Part shown: positions 55,501 through 64,000 of the stretch, piece by piece
How the letters are laid out: each line of letters starts with the position of its first letter
Position numbering within the stretch: the first letter of the stretch is position 1
DNA from: Euborellia annulipes
Lineage: Eukaryota; Arthropoda; Insecta; Dermaptera; Anisolabididae
Length of the DNA stretch: 64,000 bases
NCBI GenBank assembly: GCA_023213315.1
Contig: JAKCPI010000473.1
Span: 1 to 64,000, forward strand
Direction: 5' to 3'
Made by a program: the position numbers and the translations under genes
The notes under the pieces: model-generated
Databases searched by the model: none
What the model was told of the DNA's origin: nothing
Seen by the model: the letters and a program-made list of their open reading frames with translations, nothing else

Positions 55501-55916
55501 TGATCTATGACTATTTTCGGCTAGCCTTTTGTTAACAATTTTTTTATACCTAAAATAGACAATTCCAAATCAGGTTCGATTTCGCTTTGCTTATATAATA
55601 TTTTTCTCAAGGAAAAATAATCCTCTTGATCTTCTAAATTAAAAATATCTTTTTCAATTAAAATAATATTATCTTCAAATATTTTATAGATATCTTCTCG
55701 AGTGAATTTTTGTGATGAATTTGTAGTTAGAAAGAAATTTATTTTTTCTATGAGATCTTCGTAAGAAAATCCATTATTCAATTTTCCGTAAAATAAAGTC
55801 AACTGCCCAGAGACTCGTTTATTAACCAAATGCGGATTATTATGCCATATTGATAACGAATTCCAAAATGATTCTGGATTCCCTTCAAATACTTCTTCTA
55901 TTTTCATATTATTCAT
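51252..55916 (-). CDS. TRMT44: tRNA (uracil-2'-O-)-methyltransferase
   Basis: Four exons: 55916-55550, 53429-53152, 52883-52647, 52107-51252, about 578 residues. The N-terminus (NPESFWNSLSIWHNNPHLVN) aligns with the start of vertebrate TRMT44, which supports this ATG. The Rossmann SAM-binding motif DLGCGNGLLVYI is at about 254-265, preceded by FVYEDISIACYLLLLWE and followed by GIDVRKRKIWDLY. NHSDELSPWIPIIASRSS and PSTKRVCLIG are further family signatures. The C-terminus has a C-x9-C-x6-C-x3-H zinc motif (CWFYKNHPDGC...CKFNH). Trm44 forms Um44 in tRNA-Ser in the cytoplasm. One extra base in a T6 run at 51657-51662 shifts the frame at about residue 443; downstream sequence still matches the family. 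Start lies six bases after the LYRM9 stop. Confidence 0.9.
52162..52622 (+). mobile_element. mariner element with internal deletion
   Basis: Inverted ends TTGGGTTGAAACATAA and TTATGTTTCAACCCAA. The coding remnant joins an N-terminal part (LLLFAFNRGAKARREICEVYGEGA) to a catalytic piece (LPHPPYSPDLAPSDFRLFRR) in another frame, so the middle is deleted. Intron of TRMT44, opposite strand. Confidence 0.88.
52916..53114. mobile_element. TA-flanked MITE
   Basis: Ends TGCATGAAGGAACCAAGCGC and its near complement with TA on each side. The inner arms also pair (TTGAGATAAG / CTTATCTCAG). About 200 bases; it ends 38 bases downstream of a TRMT44 exon. Confidence 0.75.
53477..53861. mobile_element. TTAA-flanked MITE (piggyBac-like)
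   Basis: TTAA at 53473-53476 and 53862-53865. Ends GGTGCGCGTCTCG and CGAGACGCGCACC are perfect complements. Non-coding. The TTAA duplication is the only basis for the piggyBac label. Confidence 0.7.
54774..55180. mobile_element. hAT-type element rich in TTTCGG repeats
   Basis: Ends TAGGAACCGACCGAA and TTTCGGTCGGACCCTA, perfect duplication GTTTTAAT at 54766-54773 and 55181-55188. The interior consists largely of GGTTTCGGTTTCGGCC words, a likely array of transposase sites. TRMT44 intron 1. Confidence 0.85.
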
Positions 55917-55922
55917 ATTTAT

Positions 55923-56600
55923 TTATAATTTCTTCTTGTACTAAAAAAAGATATATGTATTAATATACTTACAACAAATATTTAATGGCGAATAAAAATT
56001 AAAAAGCCTTAATTATCACATTATTTTATAAAAAATAATGTTCTCCCTTTCCTTATATCTAATTTTTTTATTGCAGGAAAGTACATGAAGATTTAGAAGG
56101 GAAACTTCATCACATTTTTCTATTTTCGAATGCCAATAAATAGAATGGAGATATAGTGAGGCTATTTAAAGAGGATTAGTAAGAAGACAAGAGTCCACGG
56201 CTTTCTTGCTCTAACTGACAAGTACCACACATTATTGATTTTTTATTCAATAATAATTATATGATTGTTTAATATATTTGGAATATGTCTTTTAATAAAA
56301 ATATGCTTACTTTTCTTAAAATCCATTCAGCATCATCTATAGATCTTTCTATTATTTGTTTTATACGGGTAGAATCACTTTCATTAACATGCTGTTTGAA
56401 ACTCTAAAAATAATAAGAATGAATTAATTAAAAATATTAGGATTATATAGCTTTTTGTTTACCTGTTTTACTGTATGTTTATAGTAGGATTGTGCTTCAT
56501 TAGGTAACTTTTCGCATTGACGTATTAAAAATTTGAATAATTGTTTAGAACTCGTAATATTTTTATTAAGATTAAAAGCACAAGTTGAGAGAAATACCAT
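55923..56600 (-). CDS. LYRM9: LYR motif-containing protein 9
   Basis: Three exons join in phase: 56600-56463, 56403-56311, 55940-55923, giving 82 residues (human LYRM9 about 78). Signature parts are QLFKFLIRQCEKLP, YYKHTVKQSFKQH, RIKQIIERSIDDAEWILRK and the end YKKKL, which match LYRM9 ([39 protein letters not shown]) along the whole length. LYR proteins are small, mostly mitochondrial adaptors; LYRM9's own role is unclear. Its final exon continues, after TAA and six bases (ATAAAT), into the start codon of TRMT44, so one spliced RNA would carry both. Confidence 0.88.
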
Positions 56601-57179
56601 ATCTCTAATTTATTAATTAATACTTAAAATAATTAATATATTTCAACATGACAGAAAGTAGGAAATAAGAAAATGAACTTAACCTAAAAACTTCAAAAAA
56701 AAATTTCAACACAAAATAGCCAATATAGAAAAAATTTATATCAAGTGTTAATTGTTCATAATTAATTATAATATTAATAAAAGGAACATTTTTACCAAAC
56801 CCCAATTTTGATAAATAGACAATACCATAAATATTTTATTTATTTAAAATATTTATTGATATGAAGTTTATTCCCTGATTCCTTTCAATCGGGAAATCGA
56901 TGCTGATTTATGACCGCTTGGAGAAAAAGGAAATGGCTTCCTTTCCCCTTCTCCCCAGCCCAAAGCTGTACAAAGCCTCATTTTTTTTTATTCAAAATTT
57001 ACCTCGAACATACATCCAACAAGTTCATTTTCTTGCTTTCTAAGGAATCTAATTACAAAGTCATGGCCATGAAGATTTACCTTGGTAATTAGTGATTTAT
57101 AATTAAAGAAATAATCAAATCTTTAAATAATTATGAATTATATTTTTCTTTTATTTTTTTAGATAATAAAATGCATTTA

Positions 57180-57203
57180 TCCGCCATTTTTATTGAAATG
57201 GCG
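57180..57203. promoter_or_regulatory. Inverted YY1/Pho-like motif upstream of SUDS3
   Basis: CCGCCAT and ATGGCG face each other across ten bases within the 940-base head-to-head interval between LYRM9 and SUDS3. A shared bidirectional promoter is plausible but not shown. Confidence 0.3.
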
Positions 57204-57540
57204 TCCCGGTCAACAGCTTGCGATGATTTTCCTCCCTGACTGTGACTAACTTCGCTTGTGTTCTATATAAACATTTTCTACCTGTTTTCGACTAACTTCA
57301 CTCCATCACTAAATTTGTATGAAAATCACTTTGCCATTGACGCATAACGTCTTTCTACCTCATTTTTTGCTTTTTTTACCATATTATTCAATCAAATGTT
57401 TTTAAAATAGTTTTAATTTTAATTAAACCTAATGTTTTTTAAATTATCTCCTCTAATTTTATTATAACTCTATTCTTTTTATAAATTTTTTTATTTTGAA
57501 ATTTTTATGATTGACTTTTTTTGTGTATATTTTATTAATT

Positions 57541-60500
57541 ATGGCCTTAAAAAGTGATTATACAAATGATGAATATGATTTTGATGAAGATAATGATGAT
57601 GATCTCTACGATGATCGAGATCATTGTGATCTCTATAACAATGAAAGCGATGAAGGTACATAGTCATATTATTTATACCTTAAAATAATCGAAACAAATT
57701 TATTTATCATTTTATCATTATTTTGACTTCAAAAATTGACCTACCTTCTCTCACCTCACGACATTGTTAAAGAACTCCATATACTCTGGTTTTGGAAATC
57801 ACACACGTTTATTTATTAAAATCAGAAGGCTTTTATGCTATTTTTAAAAACTTAAATAAACCTCCAGAGATGCAAATTTTGAATAACAATTCAAGTGTTG
57901 AACAAGCTTGTCCAATTGTTTCGATTATTTTGAATGCTCCATTATTTTAAGCCCCTTTGATCCATTACCCCAAAATAATTATCGTCACAGCCACTTGAAT
58001 TGCCCATCTCTTTAAATGTTCAACTAGGCTTAGATTATTAATAATTAAAAAAATGTTTCCAGATACTGAGGAAGCCAGCGAAACTGAAATGGGGAAAAAT
58101 TCAGACAATAACTTGAAAGAAGAGTAAGTGTTATATTTTTTTTTTTTTTTTTGTTTATTAAATATGATTCTTAAAATTTTTTTTTTGTTTTAGAATGTAT
58201 CTTGATAAACTAGAGAGTTTAAAAAGACAACTAGAAGCACTTACGAAAGGATCACATAATGAATATAAAAAAGAATTGAAAAAATTAAGTATAGCTTATA
58301 GAGAAAGGTAAACTTTTTAATTCTTTTTTATCAAAGAGCATGGGCGTAACTAGAGAATTTGGCTGGGGTGGGCCATAGGCCCAGCTTTCCTCCGGAGGCC
58401 CCTTATTTTCTCAATTTTTCTTGGGGCAGGGAGCTTTCTGGGGGGGGGGGGGGCAGGCACCCCCCTAGTTACGCCCATGTCAAAAAGAAAATATGAATAT
58501 GTTTATCTGTCTCTAAAATCACATGAGATTTTAGAGCCCTTTTCTTTAGGAGCAAAATTTATTGAGTATTCAGTGTGAGTCTTTCATAAAAAATATATTT
58601 TTTAATAGAAAAATGAAAAGACAAAAGCCATCAGTGAAGAGTCCTCGACAATAATAAAGCATCACTGTTAAATAAATATTGTTTTTAACAAATATTCTTA
58701 TTAAAATTCTATAGAATTGGTTTTAATGCATCCCAAATATACGGGGTAAATTGGCTTTTTTTTATTCCTGACAAAAACGATTTATTTACTTTTCCTGAAT
58801 TTGATATAGGGTCTTATTTTTTAATTTGGTATGTTGTACAAAGTTTAATCACATCCATACGTTCCCTCGTGAGATTATTTAATTTTTAATATGAAGCTTT
58901 GAATGGAAATTCTGTATTTCAAACATTTCTTCTTCATTTTAAGATAAGGAAAATCTTCTCTTAAGTAAAAACTCAGATTCCAGTTTGAACAAAGATGGAA
59001 ATTTCGATATATAACTTAAGAAATAAATTTTTTTATCTTATTTTTTATTTTTCATTAAATTTTTTTGCCGACTTGTTGCGCTGTTTAGTTACGCCCTATA
59101 AGACATCATCAGGGCTTATCGTTTCTTCTTTTATTAAAACAATGAAATTATCACCTAAGATTAAGCAGGGAAGTTCTTTAAATTTTTTTAACTGTGCTTT
59201 TCAATGAAAAGATTATTTAAATTAATCTAGAAGCGATTAAAATTTCGTTTTTGTAAACATGGCCAATGAAATGTGTCAAATACACATCGATTCTCAAGGA
59301 ATAGACATTTCTGTAGGGTGTGAACTTTTCTGTTTAGATTTGATATTTTTGGTTTGTTATAGTCCATATCTCATGTAGAGATTGGAAAAATGTCATCTAC
59401 AACAACGAGCTTTTTGCGGCCTTTGACTTTTTGACTCCTCTAGAAACAAATAATATTTTCAAAGAAAACAAATAGAACTCCCCTTCCTTGTGACCGAAAG
59501 GGAAAAATGTAACTATGTCAATTTTGATAACGTTAAAAGCCAAGGGGCGTGAGGCCATAAGATGAGTTTATTTAAATCAATTCGATTCCAAATGATATAA
59601 ATAAATTTGCCTCATTTACATACTATTTAAGGGGATCTTAAGGGGGAATAGAAGCGAAGCAATTACGCATGTTTTTCCCGCTAAGATGGCGTTGTGTGTC
59701 ATTAAAAGTATGCCCAAATATCAAGTAATTCAAAAATTTGCCAAGAGATGTCAGAATGGTAGCTAATAATATTTAATGCATTTGGTTGATTTTCATTGAT
59801 CTTTTAACAATAAATACTTTATAAATGTTATTATATATTATGTATCTTTAATAAAAGCATAAAAATATATAAATATAGCGCATATTTCTGTCTTCTTAAA
59901 TGCATTGTTTTCTATTCGAACTCTAAATATTATTTTATACCCGCCATTATAATTGTAAAAATTGTTTATTCCAGATTACGTTTAAATAATGTCTCAAAAG
60001 AATACCTTATCGAATGGGCTGAAAGGGATTTTCTCATAGAGAAGAGTGCAGCTGCTAAGGAATTTGAAGAGAAAAAAATCGAATTACGGGAGAATTTAAT
60101 ATGTGATATGGAAGAGAAAAAGAAACTAATTGAATCGGAAAGGCATACGATGGAACTAACAGGAGATTCAATGGAAGTTAAACCTATAATGACAAGAAAA
60201 TTACGAAGGAGACCAAACGATCCGGTGCCAATTCCTGAGAAAAGACGAAAACCTCCTCAAACGCAATTAAATTATTTATTGGATGAAAAAGAAATAGAAA
60301 GTGATCTCAAGCATTTAAGTAGAATGAAAATGATTAGTCCCATTAGAAAGCCAGGTTAATATTATTTTTAATTAATAATATATTGGTTCAAAAAGATACG
60401 ACAAACTAAATTAAAACTAAGTGACGCGGATTCGGGTTCCATGTAGTCCGATTATTATTTATTTAAATCATTTGATAACATTATAGGATAAAAATATATA

Positions 60501-61256
60501 AATATAGGCTTATAAGTGATCTGATAATGGCGGTGTTAGACTAGCCTGCCATCTTTTGCAAGAGTGCTCAACTATTTGGCCGTTCATTTTTAAATAAATA
60601 CGAAATTTATTTTTGCCTTCATCCTCATTTTAATTTAATTATTATAGGTTGAAAGTTAATGATTTTTATATTTTACAATTTTCATAATAGTTTTTTTTTT
60701 TTTTTTTGCATTTTCTATATTATGGGATTTTTTTGGACTGCTGTAACTTTTTGAACCACCCTCATAATTGATAATAAATTGATTTTTATTAATATAAAAC
60801 ATATTTCTTCTTATCTATTTAAAACAGTTATGATAAATTCTTCTGGTAATTTGGGATCTAATGCAAATTCCGAAAATGTAGGAGATATAAGAGTTGAAGA
60901 TGGCAAACTACTTTATGAAAAGAGATGGTAACTAAATTTAGAATATTTATTTTTTAATTAAGTCTATCAAATAACGAAAGGTATTAAATTGCTTTGTAAT
61001 TTCTAGGTATCATAGAGGCCAGCCTATCTACGTTGAAGGCAAAGATATAAGATATGCTGCCGTTATTTCGGCAGTAGGTAATGACGCAGTAAGTATTTAT
61101 TTAATACTTCATATAGTCATTTTTAATTATCTTTTATTTACTAAGCATTTTTTTTTTCAGATCTGGGTAAAGAAAAATTCCGATGGTTTTAAAGTAAAAA
61201 TTTATATTGGACATTTAGCGAGAGGGAAATATTCTATCAAACGAAGAGCATCATAA
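57541..61256 (+). CDS. SUDS3: Sin3 histone deacetylase corepressor subunit SDS3
   Basis: Seven exons join in phase: 57541-57655, 58063-58123, 58194-58307, 59975-60354, 60828-60927, 61007-61088, 61161-61256, giving 315 residues (human 328). An acidic D/E-rich start is followed by a coiled coil ([36 protein letters not shown]) that mediates Sin3/HDAC assembly in the family, then the nearly invariant [20 protein letters not shown] and [13 protein letters not shown], and a C-terminal Sds3/BRMS1 domain ([40 protein letters not shown]). The conserved block separates SDS3 from BRMS1. It acts in the nucleus in the Sin3 deacetylase complex. Intron 3 carries an hAT MITE and an inverted family X copy. 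Confidence 0.96.
58339..58479. mobile_element. hAT-type MITE
   Basis: Ends CATGGGCGTAACTAG and CTAGTTACGCCCATG are perfect complements. Near-identical 8-bp duplications TCAAAGAG (58331-58338) and TCAAAAAG (58480-58487). 141 bases, in SUDS3 intron 3. Confidence 0.85.
59640..59885. repeat. Family X repeat, inverted copy
   Basis: Contains CCCGCTAAGATGGCGTTGTG, AAATTTGCCAAGAGATGTCA and TTGATTTTCATTGATCTTTT, the complement of the 25372-25730 copy. A second inverted piece lies at 60445-60615 in the next intron (AGACTAGCCTGCCATCTTTT). Confidence 0.7.
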
Positions 61257-61691
61257 TATAGAAGAAAAATCACTCAGTATTTATTTATTATTTTTGAATA
61301 TTTGGATAAGTACGAACAACTTAAATTAAAAAAAGAAAATATGTTTTTGTTTTATAAAAGCATTTGTTTAATATAATAATATAAATTTGTTATAAATTTT
61401 AAATTTTTATCAGGATAAATTCTTATTATTTCATAAGCATTTAATTTAATTTATGTTAATATATTAATTTAGATAATGTTTTTAAATAATACCGACAAAA
61501 TTGGAGAGATGATACAAAGCGAGGCGCACAAAAATGCAAAACTACATGGCATGAGGGGGTGAAAAACGCAAAAATGCATCTGACGATGAAGAAACTAAAG
61601 ACAGAAAATTATTGGCACATCAAAGCTTTTCAACCAAAGCAATTGTATAAACGAATTGAAGACCGCGAATTGATGTAATAGTTTGTTTATA

Positions 61692-62328
61692 CAGGGTGTT
61701 TCAAAAAGGACTTTACTAATTTGAAAATTCATATAAATTTATTCAGAGAACTTACAGAGGTGATTGTAGTGTCAATTTGTCGGTAAACTCCAAGTTTTGA
61801 CTCGCGTTTTCGCAAACGCACTATCACAACCACAAGTTGCGTTAAAGATGGCTGCCTCCACGTGGTTTGAAGATTAAGTCATATAAATTTATTCATGGAA
61901 GCTACAGAGCTGGTTTTAGTGTAGTTTAAAGGGAAAAACAAGTTTTTTTTTTACCCCAAACTAAAGATGTTCTATGTTAGTTATCCTGCACACATTCCAT
62001 CGGTAGTTAATTTCTTTCCAAACTCTTTAGTTTTAGGCAAAAAAAAATTTGATGTGTTTTACTTTAAATAACACTAATTCTGTAGCTTCTTTGAATATAT
62101 TTATATGACTTTGATTCTTCAAACCAAAACACACACCCAGCATGCTCGGGTCCAGGGAGGGCAACTATTTTTAACGCAACTGACACTAGTGCTCGTGACA
62201 GCGAACTACCCGAGTCAAAACTTGGTCGTGTTTCCTTACAAATTGGCACTACAATCACCTCTGTAGGTTCTCTGAATTAATTTATATGAATTTTTTCAAA
62301 GTTGTAAGGTCATTTTTGAAACACCCCA
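61692..62328. mobile_element. DUF4817-type MITE with CAGGGTGTTTC ends
   Basis: Starts CAGGGTGTTTCAAAAAGGAC after TA and ends with the matching GTCATTTTTGAAACACCCC. Arms pair over more than 100 bases (AATTCATATAAATTTATTCA versus its complement). No clear coding relic. It lies 435 bases downstream of SUDS3. Confidence 0.7.
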
Positions 62329-62589
62329 TATATGACTTCTCAGGACTAACATTGGAGACTGTATGTAAAAGGATCCGACTAGCAAAAGTTGCACTAAAGA
62401 ACCTGACTAGATTCTAGAAACACAGTGAGGTTTCGGTCAAACCAAGAACCTGGACATCTAGACTCAAGAATGAAGCGTTCTCTGCATGAAATATAACTAT
62501 TTGTTTTGTTTCTTCCCTGTTATATTTTAGAGATGTATTTTCGCGATTTTCACAGGCCACAAGTCATTTGCGACCCCTTATTTCCGTTT

Positions 62590-63229
62590 TTACTTTCTCG
62601 TATAGTATATAAAGAGAAAGTATTGTAATCGTCAAAAAATTCGACTTCGAGATTTTGATGATTCTCCACGTTTTAGACCTCCATGAGTAAAAAAAAAAAC
62701 TGTTTTGGAATTATGTCTGTCTGTGTATGTGTGTGAACACGATTGCTCAAGCAGCCATATCGATGAAATTCTACACTAAAATTGTAGATCTCTATCAACT
62801 TTTGGAGTATATACGTCACCTGGAAGTAGTACTTTACCTAATAAGTTTTTTTTTTAATTTTGAAACTTTGAAATTTTTTGTCATTTCCTAATAAATTACT
62901 CTTTTATTCTTTGACATTTTTTTGATAACTCAATAGATTTTGAAATAATCAACGAAGAAAAGACATTTTTCGTTAATTTTGAAAAAAAAAAAAAAAATCA
63001 AAACAAAATACAGTCTTGCTAATCCGGCCTAAACTGGACCGACCCTATGTCGCATTTTGAAAATGCCGAACAACACGAAAAATTTAATATAATGCAAAAT
63101 TTAATATTTTATTTTATTTTAATTTATACCAAGCTACAATAAAATCATTAATATTTCATAGTCACAATATAAAATAGATACATTAAAGTACTACTTGGTC
63201 TTCCAGGCGACGTATTTACTCCAAGAGTT
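62590..63229. repeat. Family Y fragment and pogo-like end
   Basis: 62595-62800 has TACTTTCTCGTATAGTATAT, AGAAAGTATTGTAATCGTCA and TTCGAGATTTTGATG. Near 63010 CAGTCTTGCTAATCCGGCC resembles a pogo/Tigger terminus. No gene. Confidence 0.55.
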
Positions 63230-63447
63230 GTTTTTTTTTAAACACTCACACTTTTTTCTCATTCACACACACATTCACACAGTTTTTTCGGCAACTCGGG
63301 CCATATAAGACTTTAAACGATACTCGTATGTTTAATATATCTATTGGGGGTCCAGGCATTCTTATTTAAGCCATTTGGAATCCAAGTGGCTTAAATAAAA
63401 TCATCGGACTGCCTGGGGTCCGAACCCGCGACGTTTGGTATACGATA
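63230..63447 (-). mobile_element. tRNA-derived SINE copy, head truncated
   Basis: Minus-strand copy with the tail motif GTTTTTTCGGCAACTCGGGC and box B GGTCCGAACCCGCGAC (plus-strand reading). It breaks off within the head near GGTATACGA. Confidence 0.78.
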
Positions 63448-64000
63448 ATTCCAAAAATGTTTTTTTTTTTTTAATATACGAGAAAGTTTAGGGGAAGACA
63501 TTCCATTCATTTTTTTAAAAATATATTATTTGTTCACCTTGATACGTTCTTTCATCTTTTCAATTTTGACGGGGTTGTTCAAAAATACCCTGTATTTCTG
63601 CAATATTTTAGCTCTTTCAATAAATAATATAAGTAATTCCTAATTTGGAAAGTTAGATAAAAGATGATCACAAAATTTATAATTCTTCAGAATGATTTTC
63701 ACAATAAGATAAAAGGTTTTCCGAAATTTAACGTTTGCAAAAATAAAAAAAAAACATTCAGGATGGCGCTTTTATCTCAAAATTTTAACTTGCCTTTTTT
63801 TCTAAGTGTTTTCGAATATCTTGAATATGACAAGGGTTTCCTCTGAACCCGGACCTGATAAACGAAGTGAAGATCATTGATGTTAAATATAAATCATTCT
63901 AACAAATGAGATTAATTGAGCACCCCAAATTATTAAACTTTTATAAAACATATAAAGGGAATAAAAACATTTTATTTATATACTTATATTATACAAATAT
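63448..64000. other. AT-rich window end, no gene recognised
   Basis: Contains GACGGGGTTGTTCAAAAATACCC near 63568, possibly another transposon terminus. Short open frames show no family resemblance. Confidence 0.4.

Noticed and set aside
51252..55916. TRMT44 as a pseudogene
   Set aside because: All splice sites, the SAM motif and the zinc motif are kept and the only lesion is one base in a homopolymer, so a sequencing error is at least as likely.
59060..59115. Hammerhead-like CTGATGA on the minus strand
   Set aside because: The GAAA half is degenerate (GGCGTAAC) and stem I does not pair convincingly, so it was not counted.

Overview
This is a eukaryotic, AT-rich, intron-containing and repeat-dense nuclear window, most likely from an arthropod. 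The evidence is GT-AG spliced genes with clear animal orthologues, and many mariner/Tc1, hAT, piggyBac, PIF-Harbinger, non-LTR, SINE and DUF4817-type relics. The species cannot be named from sequence alone.

Six host protein genes can be assembled exon by exon with consistent reading phase. In order they are: a ZXD-family C2H2 zinc-finger regulator (+, 15921-31461); the splicing and exon-junction protein RNPS1 (-, 32294-41180), tail to tail with it; a short THAP-domain protein (+, 42388-44385), head to head with RNPS1; TRMT44, a tRNA uridine 2'-O-methyltransferase (-, 51252-55916); LYRM9 (-, 55923-56600); and the Sin3/HDAC corepressor subunit SUDS3 (+, 57541-61256), head to head with LYRM9. 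The last codons of LYRM9 and the start codon of TRMT44 lie in one exon, separated by only six bases, so the two look dicistronic. TRMT44 carries a one-base frameshift in a homopolymer.

The left 15.9 kb and the introns are filled with mobile DNA, often nested. It includes a piggyBac relic with TTAA duplications and subterminal palindromes, an hAT element that contains its own 14-copy satellite, a 120-bp minisatellite, about ten hAT-type elements with 8-bp duplications, Harbinger-like elements, three mariner relics, a 5'-truncated LINE with a 16-bp duplication, tRNA- and 5S-like SINEs, and a >1.3-kb palindromic fold-back family.

The most notable content is a set of small retroelement-like insertions that carry type I hammerhead-ribozyme motifs: a CTGANGA core, stem II, GAAA, a two-base self-complementary stem III and a covarying stem I. 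I count 17 motifs with an intact core and several broken ones. Most occur as divergent, head-to-head pairs inside inverted repeats, flanked by 12-14-bp target duplications where these can be read. They share a GCTGCA-type box downstream of the predicted cleavage site. This is the best candidate here for an under-described system.
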